Shown: piece by piece, positions 1 through 45,029 of the stretch | Position numbering within the stretch: the first letter of the stretch is position 1 | Layout: each line of letters starts with the position of its first letter | NCBI GenBank assembly: GCA_009667805.1 | Contig: CM019067.1 | Location: forward strand, 65,332,637 to 65,396,636 | Direction: 5' to 3' | Source: Leptobrachium leishanense | Lineage: Eukaryota > Chordata > Amphibia > Anura > Megophryidae | Length of the DNA stretch: 64,000 nt | Notes under the pieces: generated by a model | The model's input: the letters and a program-made list of their open reading frames with translations, nothing else | Told to the model about the DNA's origin: nothing | Database searches by the model: none | Position numbers and translations under genes: made by a program

Positions 1-446
1 GGATGGGATTCAATACTGGGGTAATATGACTAACAAAAGAAGGGGGAAGATGAAGCTTATTGCTGGAGAAGGAAGTGGATGGAGCTACTGGGGAACAGAG
101 GGGGTGACTATTTGGAAATGGAGGGGGAATGGGGTTCACTCCTGGGGAACTGTAGGAAGGAAGGATCAGACTATTGGGGGAGGACGGAGGGTGAATCGGG
201 CTGACAATTCAGGGAGTGGTTTGGGTGAGGGCTGTCCAGTGGATCCCTATGGATGGCACTTATGAATGTTATTATGTACCTGATAACGTCCATATAGATT
301 TAGTGAAATAGCAAATAGTTATCTGCATTCAGAAGGCCTCCAGAGTGCCCTCAGTATTGGGAAAAGTCTTACTGCTATAGATTAAACATAAAGGGCCACA
401 TTAGAGTCCTGACGTTAACTTTAACGCTCACTTGCGTGAGCATTAA
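1..446. other. Unannotated flank, nothing recognised
   Basis: G-rich, weakly repetitive sequence (1-265) followed by ordinary A/T-rich sequence up to the TTAA target of the next element. Open frames here have no family likeness. Confidence 0.5.
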
Positions 447-1614
447 CCCTTTCGCTGCTGAGGCTTTTCCCGCCCCTGTGCTGAGGTCATTTTTACCGGT
501 TTTGCTCATCATGTTTAAACGTGTTTTGAAGGCTTATTTTAGTATATGACCCAGACATATTATATATCGTTCTTTCCGTCAGACTCGGCAGATTCAGAAT
601 ATGTCATTATTATATGTATACGTTATGTCATGTCTGTATATTATAAACAAAAATGCAATAAAATATGTATTTTCAATAATTTACAATGTGTAAAGTGTTT
701 TTTTTCACATTTTAACATGCGAGCAATTGCGGTTATATTTTGTTATGGGTGCGCTTGTTAAAAAAAATTAGAGATGGGGTCTCGTTACATTTTTTTTTGG
801 GGAAAATTACACTATTTTTAACAAACGCACCGCATACAAAAATCGTTAGTGCAGCATCATTGTTCACATTATAATTGAAATTGGAACAATATTGCTGCAT
901 TAACAACCACAAAAAAGAAAAAAAGTGTTTATTTTTTTTTTTATAATTTTTTTTTTTTTTGTTTTTGTTTTTTTGACAAAAAATTTTCACAGTAGTGTTT
1001 GGTATCGTTGGAACGGCCATGCTCTGGCCGATCCAACCATACCAAAATTTAACCCTAGCTGCCACGGATCGGGAGATAGGGAGTTCATTGGAACTCCCTA
1101 TCTCCACCGTTGGTTGGCAGTTAGGGGTTAAGTCCAGGACTGGGCGTCATCGTGCTACGCACGATGACGCCAGTCCTCAGGGGGAGTTCCCGGAGGCTTG
1201 GCCGACATCAAGATGTCGGCCAGCTCCGGGAAAGGATCGCGAACTGGCGCTTTTCAGCGCCAATTCGCGATCCAGCTCCCCAGGGGTTAATGCCAGGCAC
1301 CATTTGGAAGGGCAGGCTGTGCCCTTCCAAATGATGCCTGGGTTAACCCCCGCAGAGCCGCCGATCGGGAGGAGAGAGGTCCGAAGGACCTCCCCCTCCC
1401 TTTCAGGCGCCTCCTCCGCACATGCGGGGGGCGCCTGAATTAGGTGTCATCGCGCTGCCGCGATGACACCTAATACCAGCGGCTGCGGTTCCGGATGCGC
1501 GGCTGACATCGAGGATGTCAGCCCGCACCGGAGGGGCCAGCGATCGGCCGGAACCCGGCCGAACGCTGACCCCAATGGGAGGACGCGCTCAGCGCGTCCT
1601 CCGCATTGAAGTGG
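447..1614 (+). mobile_element. piggyBac-like non-autonomous element, copy 1
   Basis: Flanked by TTAA at 443-446 and 1615-1618, the target duplicated by piggyBac transposons. The left end reads CCCTTTCGCTGCTGAGGC and the right end carries a poorly matched inverted counterpart. The interior has an A/T-rich part (600-990), then GC-rich short palindromes (1070-1600) that can each form a hairpin. It has no transposase. A second copy lies inverted near 11.9-12.99 kb. Confidence 0.6.
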
Positions 1615-1618
1615 TTAA

Positions 1619-2118
1619 CGTTAGCCGCGGTGTTTACCGCATATTACGATCCAAATGTAAACGGGTTAAGTAACCCGTTAGCGTTTGGTATCTTGCGCTT
1701 TTCAGCGCGAGGTTACTGTACTTTGTGCTCCCTATACTTAACATGGGGAGCGCAAAATGTTAATCAACGTTAGTATTACAATCTACTAGCGCTGATTAAC
1801 GCCTGGCTCTGGTTAACGGAAAGTTAACCAAAGCCAGGACTTGGTGTTAACGGATTCCACTTCTGCAGAATCCATTAACACCAGCCTAAAAAAAGACTCA
1901 GATACTCACCTCCTGTCCCGCGGCGAGGTCCGCGGCTCAAACCACCTCCTCCTTCTGGAGGGAGCAGGGAAAGACTGGGGGGAAAAGTCCCCCCCAAGTC
2001 TCTCCCTACGTATCACTACGCCGACTGGCCGGATCTCACGAGACGAGATCTGGCTGGTCATGTGACCAGCAGGGGGAAACTCAATGGAGTCCTATATGGA
2101 CTCCATTGAGTGGATGCT
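1619..2118. repeat. Unclassified foldback-type repeat, left part
   Basis: Contains short inverted motifs (GTTAACG..., a Cys/Arg-poor GC-rich stretch near 1910-2060) that recur at about 34.03-34.73 kb, 32.25-32.48 kb and 38.1-38.5 kb, including the phrase ATCACTACGCCGAC. Continues at 3290-3470 beyond the inserted hAT element. No coding potential seen. Confidence 0.45.
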
Positions 2119-2199
2119 CGCAGCTGCAGTGGCGTAGCGTGGGTTGTCAGCGCCCGGGGCCAGCCAAGAATTGTGCGCCCCCCAACCTGTGGACACGTT

Positions 2200-2845
2200 A
2201 TCGATATTGCCCCAGCTCTCACATGAATATTGCCCCAGCTCACACATGGATTTGCCCCAGCTCACACATGGATATTGCCCCAGCTCACACATGGATTTGC
2301 CCCAGCTCACACATGGATTTGCCCCAGCTCATGGATACTGCCCCAGCTCATGGATTTGCCCTAGCTCATGGATATGCCCCATCACATGGATTTGCCCCAG
2401 CTCATGGATTTGCCCCAGCTCACACATGGATTTGCCCCAGCTCATGGAAATGCCCCAGCTCATGGAAATGCCCCAGCTCACACATGGATATGCCCCAGCT
2501 CATGGATTTGCCCCAGCTCATGGATACTGCCCCAGCACATGGATTTGCCTCAGCACATGGATTTGCCCCAGCTCATGGATTTGCCCCAGCTCATGGATAC
2601 TGCCCCAGCACATGGATTTGCCCCAGCTCACACATGGATTTGCCCCAGCTCATGGAAATGCCCCAGCTCATGGATTTGCCCCAGCTCATGGAAATGCCCC
2701 AGCTCACAGATGGATTTGCCCCAGCACATGGATTTGCCCCAGCTCATGGATTTGCCCCAGCACATGGATTTGCCCCAGCACATGGATATGCCCCAGCTCA
2801 TGGATTTGCCCCAGCTCTCACCTGGATATTGCCCCAGCTCCGGAT
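2200..2845. repeat. Minisatellite, units of about 18-22 bp
   Basis: About thirty units of the type GCCCCAGCTCATGGATTT, with or without an ACAC insertion. The long open frames over it exist only because many units are multiples of three; they are not genes. Confidence 0.9.
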
Positions 2846-2854
2846 CCAGCAGGG

Positions 2855-3145
2855 GTTGAGGGGACCCAGATGCCGGGCAGCGGGAGTGCCTGCCGGCTGC
2901 CCGGTCCTGAACAGCGTGCGAGTCCGTCCTGTTGAAGGGGAGGCGGCTGCGTGCGTGCGCAGGTCACGCGGTCCGGCCAGTCAGGTGGTACAGAGACTCA
3001 GTACCACCTGATTAGACAGACCACGTGACCTGCGCCTGCACGCAGCCGCCTCCCCTTCAACAGGACGGACTCACTGTTCAGGACCGGGCAGCCGGTAGGC
3101 ACTCCCGCTGCCCGGCATCTGGGTCCCCTCAACCCGCGGGCCCTT
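2855..3145. repeat. Palindrome inside the hAT element, arms about 135 bp
   Basis: The sequence around GATGCCGGGCAGCGGGAGTG returns as its reverse complement at about 3100-3120, with the arms meeting near 2998. The two arms differ at several sites. Confidence 0.75.
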
Positions 3146-3516
3146 GGGCGGCGCCCGAGGGCCCGGCGGGTCAGTCCGGGCCACAAGTTTTAGGGGCGCA
3201 AATTTCTTTTGAAATTATGCGCCCCTAAGAAAACTGCGCCCGGGGCCACAGCCCCCCCCCCCCCCCCACGCTACGCCACTGCGCAGCTGTGCTCAGCGCT
3301 GCCACGAGCATCCCGGGGGTTAACGCCCGCAAACAATACAGGCAGCATTTTTTGCGCCTGCATTGTAATCCAGCGTTAAAACGCGGGCGCAAGGGCGAAA
3401 CCTGCGGGTGCAGTTTTTCCTCCCTTGCGCCCACGTTTTAACGCTAGGATTGTAATATAGCCCAAAATGTGAGGCCTAACTAGATAGATCTACCATGAAC
3501 ATTATCTACATAATAC

Positions 3517-3732
3517 TGTGCCAGCTGGGTGGAGTAGAGGTACCTACCATCGCTGCTCTATAACCGTGGAGAGAGACTGTGGAGACACAGGTTTGATCCC
3601 AGCAAGAGCACCTCTCCAGTAAGTGACCTTGGGTAAGACACCTAACGGTACATACTCGCACCCAGGACATACTTGAAAACGAGAGAAATCTCAATGTATC
3701 CTTCCTGGTAAAATCCTTTCTCAAAAAAAAAA
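3517..3732 (+). mobile_element. tRNA-derived SINE, copy 1
   Basis: The head resembles a tRNA gene, with an A-box-like GCTGGGTGGAGTAGAGG and a B-box-like GGTTTGATCCC at 3590-3600. A shared body (GAGAGAAATCTCAATGTATC) and an A-rich tail follow. A second copy lies at 60496-60704 and a tail fragment at about 28213-28256. RNA polymerase III transcription and LINE-assisted copying are inferred from the family type. Confidence 0.78.
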
Positions 3733-4707
3733 ATACCATTTTGGAAGTGGAGAGTAGACAGTAGTATTCCTTGATGTCCCGGTCAACACATTAAAATACG
3801 TTCTGTCCTCCACTACTCAGGTATAGTGACATCAAGCTGTAATGCTATATCTTCTTCTAGTTATTTTTTCTGTTATATAAATTGATAGATGGCAAAATAG
3901 TGGCAATAACAAACTTTAATGTAAAAAAGTATACCTTTATAAATGATACAAAAAAAACCATAACGAACTAAAAGCAAAATAAAAAAAGGATCTGAAATGA
4001 TATAGCATAACGATCCGAAACTAAATGCTGTAACTATATGCGAAACAATAAAGAAACATATTTATAACATCTAAAATTATTTCTGTTAAAAACAAAACTG
4101 AATGAAGCATTTTTTTCTGCCGTGCGTCTATCTAATAAGGTAAACGAGTGAGTGGGTAAGAATACAGGGAGACAAAAGAATGACTGAAATAAAATTGTGA
4201 TTTTTAGTTACTTTTTATCATTTGGAAGATTGTTTTTTCAGAAAAGGAGGTGGACATCGAGTCTATCTTCCAATGCATCTGTGCGCATGTCATAATACCT
4301 ATCTATTTTAAAGTTTTATTGTGAAGTCTAACGTGTCAGCCCCTGGGAGCAGGGTCCTCTTTGCCTCATGTCTCAGTCCATCTGCGTCTTGTCATAATTT
4401 ATTGAACCCCGTGTAAACGTTGCGGATTATGTTGGCACAATATAAATAAATTATTAATAGTCATCATAGTAATAATTGTAAATTCTTTCCCCTGTTCAGT
4501 GTTGCCACAATGACTTTTCTGTATTGCTAAACGTTTTCTTTATGATGACAAATATTAACAGAAATGATATTAGTACGGTTGGTTCAAAACAGTAATAAGT
4601 TCCTAAAATTAGTTTCTGGTCTTGTAACAAAAACATTTGTTCATTCTGCATAATCATATTTTCAGCAAGTTCATATGCATTATATACATATTGCTAAATT
4701 ACTAATA
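3733..4707. other. A/T-rich intergenic sequence with one repeat tail
   Basis: No exon or gene seen. A module at about 4345-4460 (...GTTGGCACAATATAAATAAAT) matches the 3' tail seen at 28720-28870 and 37220-37366, probably the 3' end of an L2-like LINE or its SINE partner. Confidence 0.4.
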
Positions 4708-4824
4708 GCTGTTGTCAGTGCTTTTTTTCTGGAAAAATAGGTGGGGGTACTCTCACGCCCGGGGGAAAACTGATTATTATGACTATTTTCAGGTCGTCAT
4801 AAACAATAGTTGTAGCTCACTTAA

Positions 4825-5244
4825 GGCTAGGGTCAGACGAGCGCAGTGCGAACGCGCGTGCAGGCGCACTTAATCACGGCCGTAGTAGCAGCAAGTGCCA
4901 GGCAATGACGGCCAATATACGAAGTACGGTCGCACAAAACCTGCGCAACGCAAGTGGCAAACGAACGCATTTTGTCGAGAACGTAAAACCTCTAGTACGG
5001 TTGTACAGAGTGCGCTGCGTCCGCTAGAGGCGTGTGTGCGTGAATTGGAGATGTCAGACGCTGCTAATGTCCGGCCAACATAACGTCCAGATGCACAAAG
5101 GGTTTTATTGATGATCCGTACAAAATCACGGATGCAAATGCGCATCGTATGACCGCTATCGCGAACTCCGTGAAAAAATGCGTCCATTCGTTCGAACGCA
5201 CTTTTTCACAGACAACGCGAAAATGCGTTCGTCTGACCCTAGCC
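4825..5244. mobile_element. Harbinger-like MITE, family 1, copy 1
   Basis: Begins GGCTAGGGTCAGACGAGCG and ends with its inverted match. 3-bp target duplication TAA. No coding capacity. Sister copies: 10905-11311, 41429-41856, 50014-50440, and the related 38683-39120 and 11611-11895. Confidence 0.85.
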
Positions 5245-5454
5245 TAAAGGAAGACACTATAAAGGGAACCATGTTTTTTAATATTGTGTTCCTTTAAATG
5301 GTCTGCAACTATTGTTGTAACCCTATGGGAGTTATCCACTAAGTGCCTTTGTTGCAAGAAAAATCTGTATTGCAGAGCAGTTAGCTGTTTCTTTTTTTTG
5401 GGGGGGGTTTGCAACGATGGCACTGAGTGGATAATCCCCTAGCATTTGTGAGCA

Positions 5455-5730
5455 CCACAGCAATGAAACTCACAGTTTTGCTGAGTATGTATGAACTCCA
5501 CAGCAATAAAACTCACAGTAATGCGCAGTGTGTATTAACTCCACAGCAATGAAACTCACAGTAATGCGCATTGTGTTTGAGCTCCACAGCAATTAAACTC
5601 ACAGTAATGTGCAATGTGTATGAGCTCCACAGCAATGAAACTCACATTAATGCGCAGTGTGTATGAGCTCCACAGCAATGAAACTCACAGTAATGTGTAG
5701 TGTGTATGAGCTCCACAGCAATAAAACTCA
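5455..5730. repeat. Tandem repeat, period about 43 bp
   Basis: About six units around the phrase CACAGCAATGAAACTCACAG. The same phrase is tandemly repeated with a period near 55 bp at 27100-27530 inside a different hAT element. Confidence 0.88.
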
Positions 5731-6139
5731 CTAACACCATATAGTGCCAGCTCCTCTGATCACACCGCTTGCCTGACAATCCGCAGCTCTGGCAAATGTG
5801 TGTAAACATGCTGCACCCCCCCTCCCCATGCTGTTCAAAGTTTCAGTGGCTGCAGAGAGAGGGGGAGCAGCCCTCCCTTGTCACTTAGTGGGGGAGGGGG
5901 TAATCAGTCCCTACATACACTCCTGACAAACGGAAGCGTTCAGGAGCAACATGAGCTGCCGAGTGCTTCCGATTCTCTGCCTGCCACTGCAGGAGGGGCA
6001 TCATGCTCTCTCCTGTTAGTTCTGGCTGGTGGTGAGGTGCCGGTACTGTGTGATGAGGTGCCGGTACTGAGTACCCCTGAGTACCCCCTCATAAAAAGCC
6101 CTGGCTGTTGTAGATTAAGATACACTATATACACTTTTA

Positions 6140-6455
6140 GGTTGGGTTCACACCTGAGCGTTTTACAGCACGTTCCTGCGCACTGTAAAACACTGGGACA
6201 CGGAAATCCCATGATTTCCTATGGGACCCATTCATACCTGGGCGTTTTACAGCGCGCAGGATCGCGCTGTAAAATGTCCTACCCCAAAGAAGTACGGAAG
6301 CTTCTTTGGGGCGTATTTGAAGCGTGTTCACTCTGCAGTCTATGGTCATGAACGTGCTGCAATGCGCGTTCTTGCATTTTTTTACGTTCGCGCGATACGA
6401 GCGTAAAAAAGCGCATATTGCGCGCATAAAAAACCGCGCAGGTGTGAACCCAGCC
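6140..6455. mobile_element. Harbinger-like MITE, family 2
   Basis: Ends GGTTGGGTTCACACCTG and the inverse of GGCTGGGTTCACACCTG, with a 3-bp duplication TTA on both sides (6137-6139, 6456-6458). 316 bp, non-coding. Confidence 0.8.
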
Positions 6456-7147
6456 TTAAGATGTACTGGGCTAGATCCCAAACCTGGGGATCTATTCTGA
6501 CCAAGTCGGTAACAGGGAGCCGCTAATGGCAAAAACTGTTGCGAGGCAATAACCCTTACCAGCTCTATAACAACCGAGTCGGAACGTAATAATAGGGAGC
6601 TGCTAATTAATAGTAGCAGCAGCGCAGCTTGTTAACACTGGTATAAGCTCCAGGAGTCCAAAGCAATCCATGGAGCCCAGCATTACGCTGCTCGAGCGCT
6701 GCCATGCATACACGTTGGAAGGGTCAGAGGAAGAACAATGGAAACAAATTGTCCCCAGTGTTTTGCCGCGTATGGGGAGAGGAAGCTGGAGATCGCGCAA
6801 CCCTCTTCACCAAAGGATGTGAGGTAGGTGGTTTCTTTTTTTTAATCTTTTTGGGCTACTTAAGCTGAAGTGTTAAGTGATTTAACAAAAACACAATCAC
6901 TAACTGCATAAGGACTACTGGCTTACGTAGTACATCCTGGAAAAATTCCCCTTAAGGACCAAAGACGTACTATGTACATCATGGTCTTTTAAACCCCCCC
7001 TCCCTATACTCACCTCTCTGGCAGATGTCACATATTAATCTGTTTGGCCTGATTATGGCCTTTCCAATGATACCACACATGACCACGTTTGGTGTAAAAA
7101 TAAAATAATTTAAAATAAATTTAAAAAAAAAAAAAAAAAAAGTGGTT
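6456..7147. other. Intergenic sequence, no gene recognised
   Basis: Holds one dispersed module (about 7025-7090, ...GGCCTTTCCAATGATACCA) that recurs at about 42655-42715, 42985-43035 and 45565-45625. Otherwise low-complexity A/T tracts. Confidence 0.4.
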
Positions 7148-7153
7148 TTTATT
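7148..7153 (-). terminator. Candidate polyadenylation signal for the carbonic anhydrase
   Basis: AATAAA on the minus strand, about 560 bases after the stop codon; the first clear hexamer I noticed downstream. It lies in an A/T-rich tract, so it may be chance. Confidence 0.3.
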
Positions 7154-7709
7154 TTTAAAAAAACATACCGGTATGTCTGGGGATATGATAAAATAGGGCT
7201 TCAAATCATGTTTAAACATAATGATCACAAAACGGTCAAAATGAGCTCAACACAAGTGAAGGAGTGAAGGAGTTAAAAAGCAAAAACATGTAAACATTAG
7301 ATATTTCTAAACTCAGGATAACATTTTCTAAACTATTTAGATGGAGTCTTTTTTGGCGGTTGTAGATTTTGGGGATCAACTTATCAACTCCATAGGCTTT
7401 ATGTTTCTGGTATAGAAAAATCAAAGATCAGAAAGTCAATAAATGGAGCAATACAAAAAGCCTGGATTGCACGTTGAAATAATCACCTCCAAGCCTTGAG
7501 AAAAGCCCAAGAAGTGCCTCCATTAAATCTACCCAAGAAGGGAAAAAATGGTGCGGTTCACCTTTTCTTTGTTTATAGTCTGTTTGGAGGTCCGTGTTTG
7601 CACCATCTGTCTTTTCCCATTGCTTAGTACAAGTTGCCCTGGAGGCGTAACCCCTCTGCTTGTGGACCCAGTATTTTGGAGTCTCATTTGTCACAGGTAA
7701 ATTTGCCAG

Positions 7710-40256
<32,547 letters not shown>

Positions 40257-41428
40257 GTTTCCACCAAGTGAACTTGAGAATTGAGAAATGCTTTCCTGAA
40301 GGCAGCTCGTCGATAAAATTTAACACTATGTAATCAGCAGGGATTTTTTAATTATTATTATTATTTTTAATTCCTCGCTACTTTACAGCCTCCCCGTTAC
40401 ATTACATGTGCCGCTGCCTTCCCACAAGCTGCATACCTTTCCCAGCCCAACAGCTCACATGAGGTGCTTCTCAAGCGTTTTTTAGAAGTACCAGATAACA
40501 GTCTGTGCGTCCAACCCACTAAGTTTTTCTTTTCTTTTTTTATTTCACTACATGTCAATATAGAGTATGGAAAGCGCGCAGACTTACAGAGGCAGTGCTT
40601 GTTACAGACATGAGGTTAATGCCAATCACATGTCCAAGTTCAGCTTTCTCTATAAGCCATTCTGTCTCGTGCTGATACAAAGTAACATAAACGTCAGATG
40701 AACACATTGTTTTTTCAGGGAAAAAGGAGAGAAACTCATTTTAAACTGTAATTACTGTTTATTTTTGCAACTGTGTCTTTATATAATACGGAACAGGAAG
40801 AGGTTACATTTTTATTTAGATTATTTTTATTATTATTATGCATTATTTATATTTATTTTTCCTTTGATATGGAAGGATCTGCACCATTGTGTTTTTATGT
40901 TTCTTTGTTCTCTTTGAGATTGTATCCAGACCATCCGGAAATTGAGAAGTGGTCATTTCTCCCTACAAGACGCATTTGACTTCTATTTCAGTGTAGAGAT
41001 TTCACATAAATCAACAATTCGATAATCTATCACTCTCTAAAAAAGCATCTGCACACCATCGAGCCATTATTCATGTTCTCCATGTATGCACCAGTATAAT
41101 TGTTATTGTCTGTGTTGCTTATACCTGTGCATAGGCTCAATATTTGCACATAATTAATACTCATTGTGTCGTATGGGCCAATAAGTTGCACTATGAGGGC
41201 TATAGAGACTAGAGGCTACCTCCCACCTAATGGTCCGCTGTCAGCAATTAGAGACCTGTAACTGTGTGTCAGTCAGTCTGTAAGTGGGTTTCTGTTGAGC
41301 TGTCTGAGTGTGTATGTTTAACAACATGAATAGCTGTGTACATGCTGCTACTTTGTACCCAGTTGGAGAAATAAAACCAAGAAATAATCAAGGGAGCGCA
41401 TGAGTTCCCAAGTGGACAGCACAACTAA
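40257..41428. other. Upstream flank of the carbonic anhydrase gene
   Basis: Should contain the 5' UTR and promoter (minus strand). A/T-rich. I see no convincing TATA box, CpG island or further exon, and no transposon ends. Confidence 0.4.
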
Positions 41429-41856
41429 GGCTGGGGTCAGACCAGCGCACTTTTAACGTGCGTTCTGGCGCACTTAATCACGGCCGCACTAGCAGCAAAT
41501 GACGGGCAATGACGGCCAATATACGAAGTACGGTCGCACGAAAGTCTGGCCGCGCAACGCAAGTGGAAAACGAACGCATTTTTTCGAGAACGCTGAACCG
41601 CTAGTACGGACGTACAGAGTGCGCAGCTGCGGCATAGCGGCGTGTTTGCGTGATTAGGAGATGTCAGACACTACTAATGTCCAGCCTACATAACGTCCAG
41701 ACGCAAAAAGAGTTTTATTGACGATCCGAAAGAAATCACGCACGAAAAATGCGCATCGTATGACCGTTTTCGCGCATTCCGTGAAAAAATACGTCAGTTC
41801 GTTCGGACGCACTTTTTTACGTTCGCGTGTAAAAATGCTTTCATTTGACCCTAGCC
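41429..41856. mobile_element. Harbinger-like MITE, family 1, copy 3
   Basis: Begins GGCTGGGGTCAGACCAGCGC and ends TTTGACCCTAGCC. TAA duplicated on both sides (41426-41428, 41857-41859). Confidence 0.82.
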
Positions 41857-41859
41857 TAA

Positions 41860-43205
41860 ATGTTATCACGAAAGCAACACGGAATCCAGGAACCAAACAC
41901 AGGAAAATTTTATTAGTATATCGGTAATGTCTTGGCTGACGATGCAAAAAAAGGTTCTAAAACTTTGCAGATATCCAAATAAATGTTGCTTTTTGCTTTG
42001 TGTTACTGATGGGATTCCATGTTATTTTCTTGAAAGTCTGCGCATGTGCGTCTGTCTGTCTATCTCCTCATCAGTCTGTCTTTGTAACTAGAGAAACAGA
42101 AGGACCGGCCACTCATGGCTTGGTTTGCAATAGAGCTTTATTATATAAAAGCAACCTCCCATACAAAGGCTCTTTCTTGAGTGATAACAGTGCAAAGTAT
42201 CACAACAGCTATATATACGCAAAACATAATCAATTAATTGGGAAACAATGAAGTAATAAATGTGAATCATGATTACCTTGAGTTGCAATTGTGTATGGAG
42301 TCTCATAGGTCATAAAAGAATTAAAAGGACAGTTTGAATAACTATCAATAGGATAATAAATTTATAAAAAGAATCACAAAAAATCAATAGCCATTACTCG
42401 AATGATACATTTAAACCCTATAAGTTAAAGATTGTAGTGAAATAATAAATTAAATGCACGGACCATCAAGAAAGAGAAAAATAACAGTGCATAACGTTAA
42501 CATAATGTTGCTTTAAAGCTACCATAACACAGTGGGTAAAATGGGGTTATTAAGCATTGTTCCATCAAATACCTAAACCGCCACACTGCAGCGAGGAGTA
42601 GTGGGGGTGCTTTAGATTGCTGTGTCTCTAATTTTTACAGTGCACAAGGTCAAGTGAGGTGTCATTGGAAAGGTCAGAGTCTGGCATCTCCAATGATACC
42701 AAATATGTCCATGTAACATTTAAAAATAGATAAATGATAAATAAATCCAAAGTTTACTTTTTTGTTTGTTCTCGTTTCTAAAGTGGTGAGATTATGTGCT
42801 TTCACTTATAAAGCAAACAATGCAGCTGCAATAACTCACCTTCTCATTTCCAGCAAGGGACCAAATGGGGAGGTGATGGCTCTACGTGTTATTACACAGT
42901 GGCCTGTCTAATAACAAGCGATAATAAGCGATATGAGGAGACCAGGGACTTTGGACCCCTTTATCTTCATTCTTTACGCCCCAAAAAGTCAGGTTAGGTG
43001 TCATTGAACGGGTCTGGCCTTTTCAAGGATACGAAACATGAACATATAAAATCAAAAGTAAAAAAAAACTAAAAGGTTTTTGTTCGTATTTCTTTATTTA
43101 TTTGGTGCAATGCAATGGTATTGTCCATTTGACACGTATAAAATGAATGAGAATACCACTGACATTACTCACTTTTTCATTGCCCACGCTGGGAGCAGGT
43201 TCAGT
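41860..43205. other. Intergenic sequence with dispersed module copies
   Basis: Two pieces of the module GGTGTCATTG-AAGGTC...CCAATGATACC (about 42655-42715 and 42985-43035). No gene recognised. Confidence 0.4.
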
Positions 43206-43212
43206 GTTTATA

Positions 43213-43265
43213 CAGGTGAAACTCGAAAAATTTGATTATCGTGCAAAAGTTCATTTAAAAACTGT
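43213..43265 (+). mobile_element. Single terminal repeat of another Tc1-like family
   Basis: TACAGGTGAAACTCGAAAAA followed by a TATCGTGCAAAAGTTCATTT-like stretch. It resembles a mariner/Tc1 terminal repeat I know from frogs and fish; the partner end is absent. Confidence 0.35.
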
Positions 43266-43287
43266 ATTCTGGTGCATTGAATTATTA

Positions 43288-44226
43288 TGGCCACTAGGGG
43301 GAACCAGTGTATAAAAGATGAAAAGGGCCATGCTGGAATACAGAGACATTGTGGAATATGCTGGACAGAGTGGACTCCATCTCCCATCACCCTTTGCGTG
43401 AGGACAGGAAGTGGGTGGTACAGGAAGAGGAAAGAGATCAGCAGCCTCGTGCAAGGCAGGAGAGGAGTGAGCGGAGCAGTGAAAGGTGGAGGACGCACGT
43501 TGGAGTTGTAAGGGATCACAACCAGGCCGGAGTACAGACGCTGTCTTACTGGTGCTGGAGATTGGGACAGTAATCGTGTTGGGACCTACCTACGCAGCGC
43601 TGAGAGGTATGGAGGAAAAGCTGGTTCAGGCAGCACCCCGCGTTAGGAGGCTGCGCCGATCGATTGGGAGTGCAGGCGGCGGATTTGCTGTTCCAGTTGC
43701 GGAGATTTAGCAAGCAGGGAGCAGATTCAGTGGCACGGAGTCCCAGTACAAAGCGGAGAAGATCTTTTGGTCGAGACATCGAGTGCTTGACAGTTTCCTT
43801 CATCGGATGGGTGAGAGGCCTCCCAGTCCACAGTTCCAGAACAGAAACACACGCTGCAATATTGTTTAAATTTACAGGGCCCCAACGGTGACTAGTCGAA
43901 GATTGCTCTTTTCGTTCACTGGCCAGTTGAACATAGTACCCGGGTACCCTAGACAACACAGATATATATTTTTGAGCTATTTTTCACGGGACTTACACTC
44001 CAGAACTGAGGGGGTTAACCGGTTTCTTTTACCGCCGCGTGTTTTTCCCGCGTTACGAATTCTTGTTACTCCAATACCATATATGCGTATTATATGTTGC
44101 TTTATTGGGATCAGTAAAGAATATAATATAGAAAAATCCACAACAGTGCTGGTGTATAGTTATTTCCTAGTGCGGTGAGACTATCCCGAGGTTTATTCAG
44201 CGGCTCCTCCGGGGGTGAGCGCTACA
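43288..44226. mobile_element. LTR, TGTAGCGCT family, copy 2 (left end lost)
   Basis: Parallels 32869-33764 throughout (GGACAGGAAGTGGGTGG, TACAGGGCCCCAACG, CCACAACAGTGCTGGTGTAT) and ends GTGAGCGCTACA. The first about 45 bases with the TGTAGCGCT end are missing and no duplication is seen. Confidence 0.7.
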
Positions 44227-44589
44227 CTAATATATGAGATAGACTCATTACATGCAAAGCAAGATAGTTCAAGCCGTGATTTGTCATAATTGTTTATTAT
44301 TTTATTCTGCAGCAAAAAGTCTCTTTATTTATTGTTTTTTTTAGGATCTTTTAAGAATTTTTTCGGCAAAATTTTTTTAAGTTTTTTTTTAAGTCGTTTT
44401 TTCATTTTTCTGTAACAGACCTTTTTATTATTATTATTCATAGGACCTTATATGTAAATTCCGTACAAAGCACCCACGAACCATCGGACATCTCTACCAG
44501 AACTAAAGACACCTGTCTGATGTACCAATCACTGCTTCGGCTGGGCTGTCCATATCACCAGTCTTCTGGACAGTGGCAGACACATACCG

Positions 44590-44998
44590 ATGAGCCACTT
44601 ACTATGGTGTATGGGGCCAAGAGAACACCTGTGCTGCATTCCTTTCAATTGCCTGTTAATTGCCTGTTAATTTTGGGCGAGGACTTGTTTTTTTCAGTTT
44701 TTTTGGAGTTAGCACCAGGGTTGAGCAGTAGGTATATTGTTGCAATTAGTGCCCCTCAAAAAATTAGCGCAGGCACCAAGTGATCTGATAGCTGCAAAAG
44801 CGCCAGAGATCTCTAGCACTCCCCATGTTAAGTATAGGAAGCAGAAAGTACACTAAGCTCGCGGTACAAATCGCTAATAGCAATGCGCTAAGTGAATTTT
44901 CCCGTTTGTAGCAGGAGGCAAACAATCTGTTGGTCAGGCACTAGACTCAATTAATCTGGCGCTACGCAAAACCACGCCGACGCAAGGATTAGCTCACA
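44590..44998 (+). repeat. Dispersed repeat, forward copy
   Basis: From ACTATGGTGTATGGGGCCAA to GGATTAGCTCACACC. The reverse complement occurs at about 63359-63755. Confidence 0.75.
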
Positions 44999-45029
44999 CC
45001 AGATAATAGTGCCCTAAATAAGTATATAT

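Larger units (their letters stand above)
2127..3281. mobile_element. hAT non-autonomous element with internal minisatellite
   Basis: Terminal inverted repeats CAGTGGCGTAGCGTGGG / CCCACGCTACGCCACTG and a perfect 8-bp target duplication CGCAGCTG at 2119-2126 and 3282-3289. These are hallmarks of hAT transposons. It carries a minisatellite (2200-2845) and a large palindrome (about 2855-3145), and no transposase. It sits inside another foldback-type repeat (about 1619-3470). Confidence 0.88.
4716..6103. mobile_element. hAT non-autonomous element with 43-bp tandem repeats
   Basis: Ends CAGTGCTTTTT / AAAAAGCCCTG with a perfect 8-bp duplication GCTGTTGT at 4708-4715 and 6104-6111. It contains a nested Harbinger-like MITE (4825-5244) and a tandem array at about 5455-5730 (period near 43 bp). 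No transposase. Confidence 0.87.

Noticed and set aside
2106..3011. 301-residue open frame of repeated Pro/His/Trp-rich units
   Set aside because: It lies over the 18-22 bp minisatellite within a hAT element; two other frames are equally open there.
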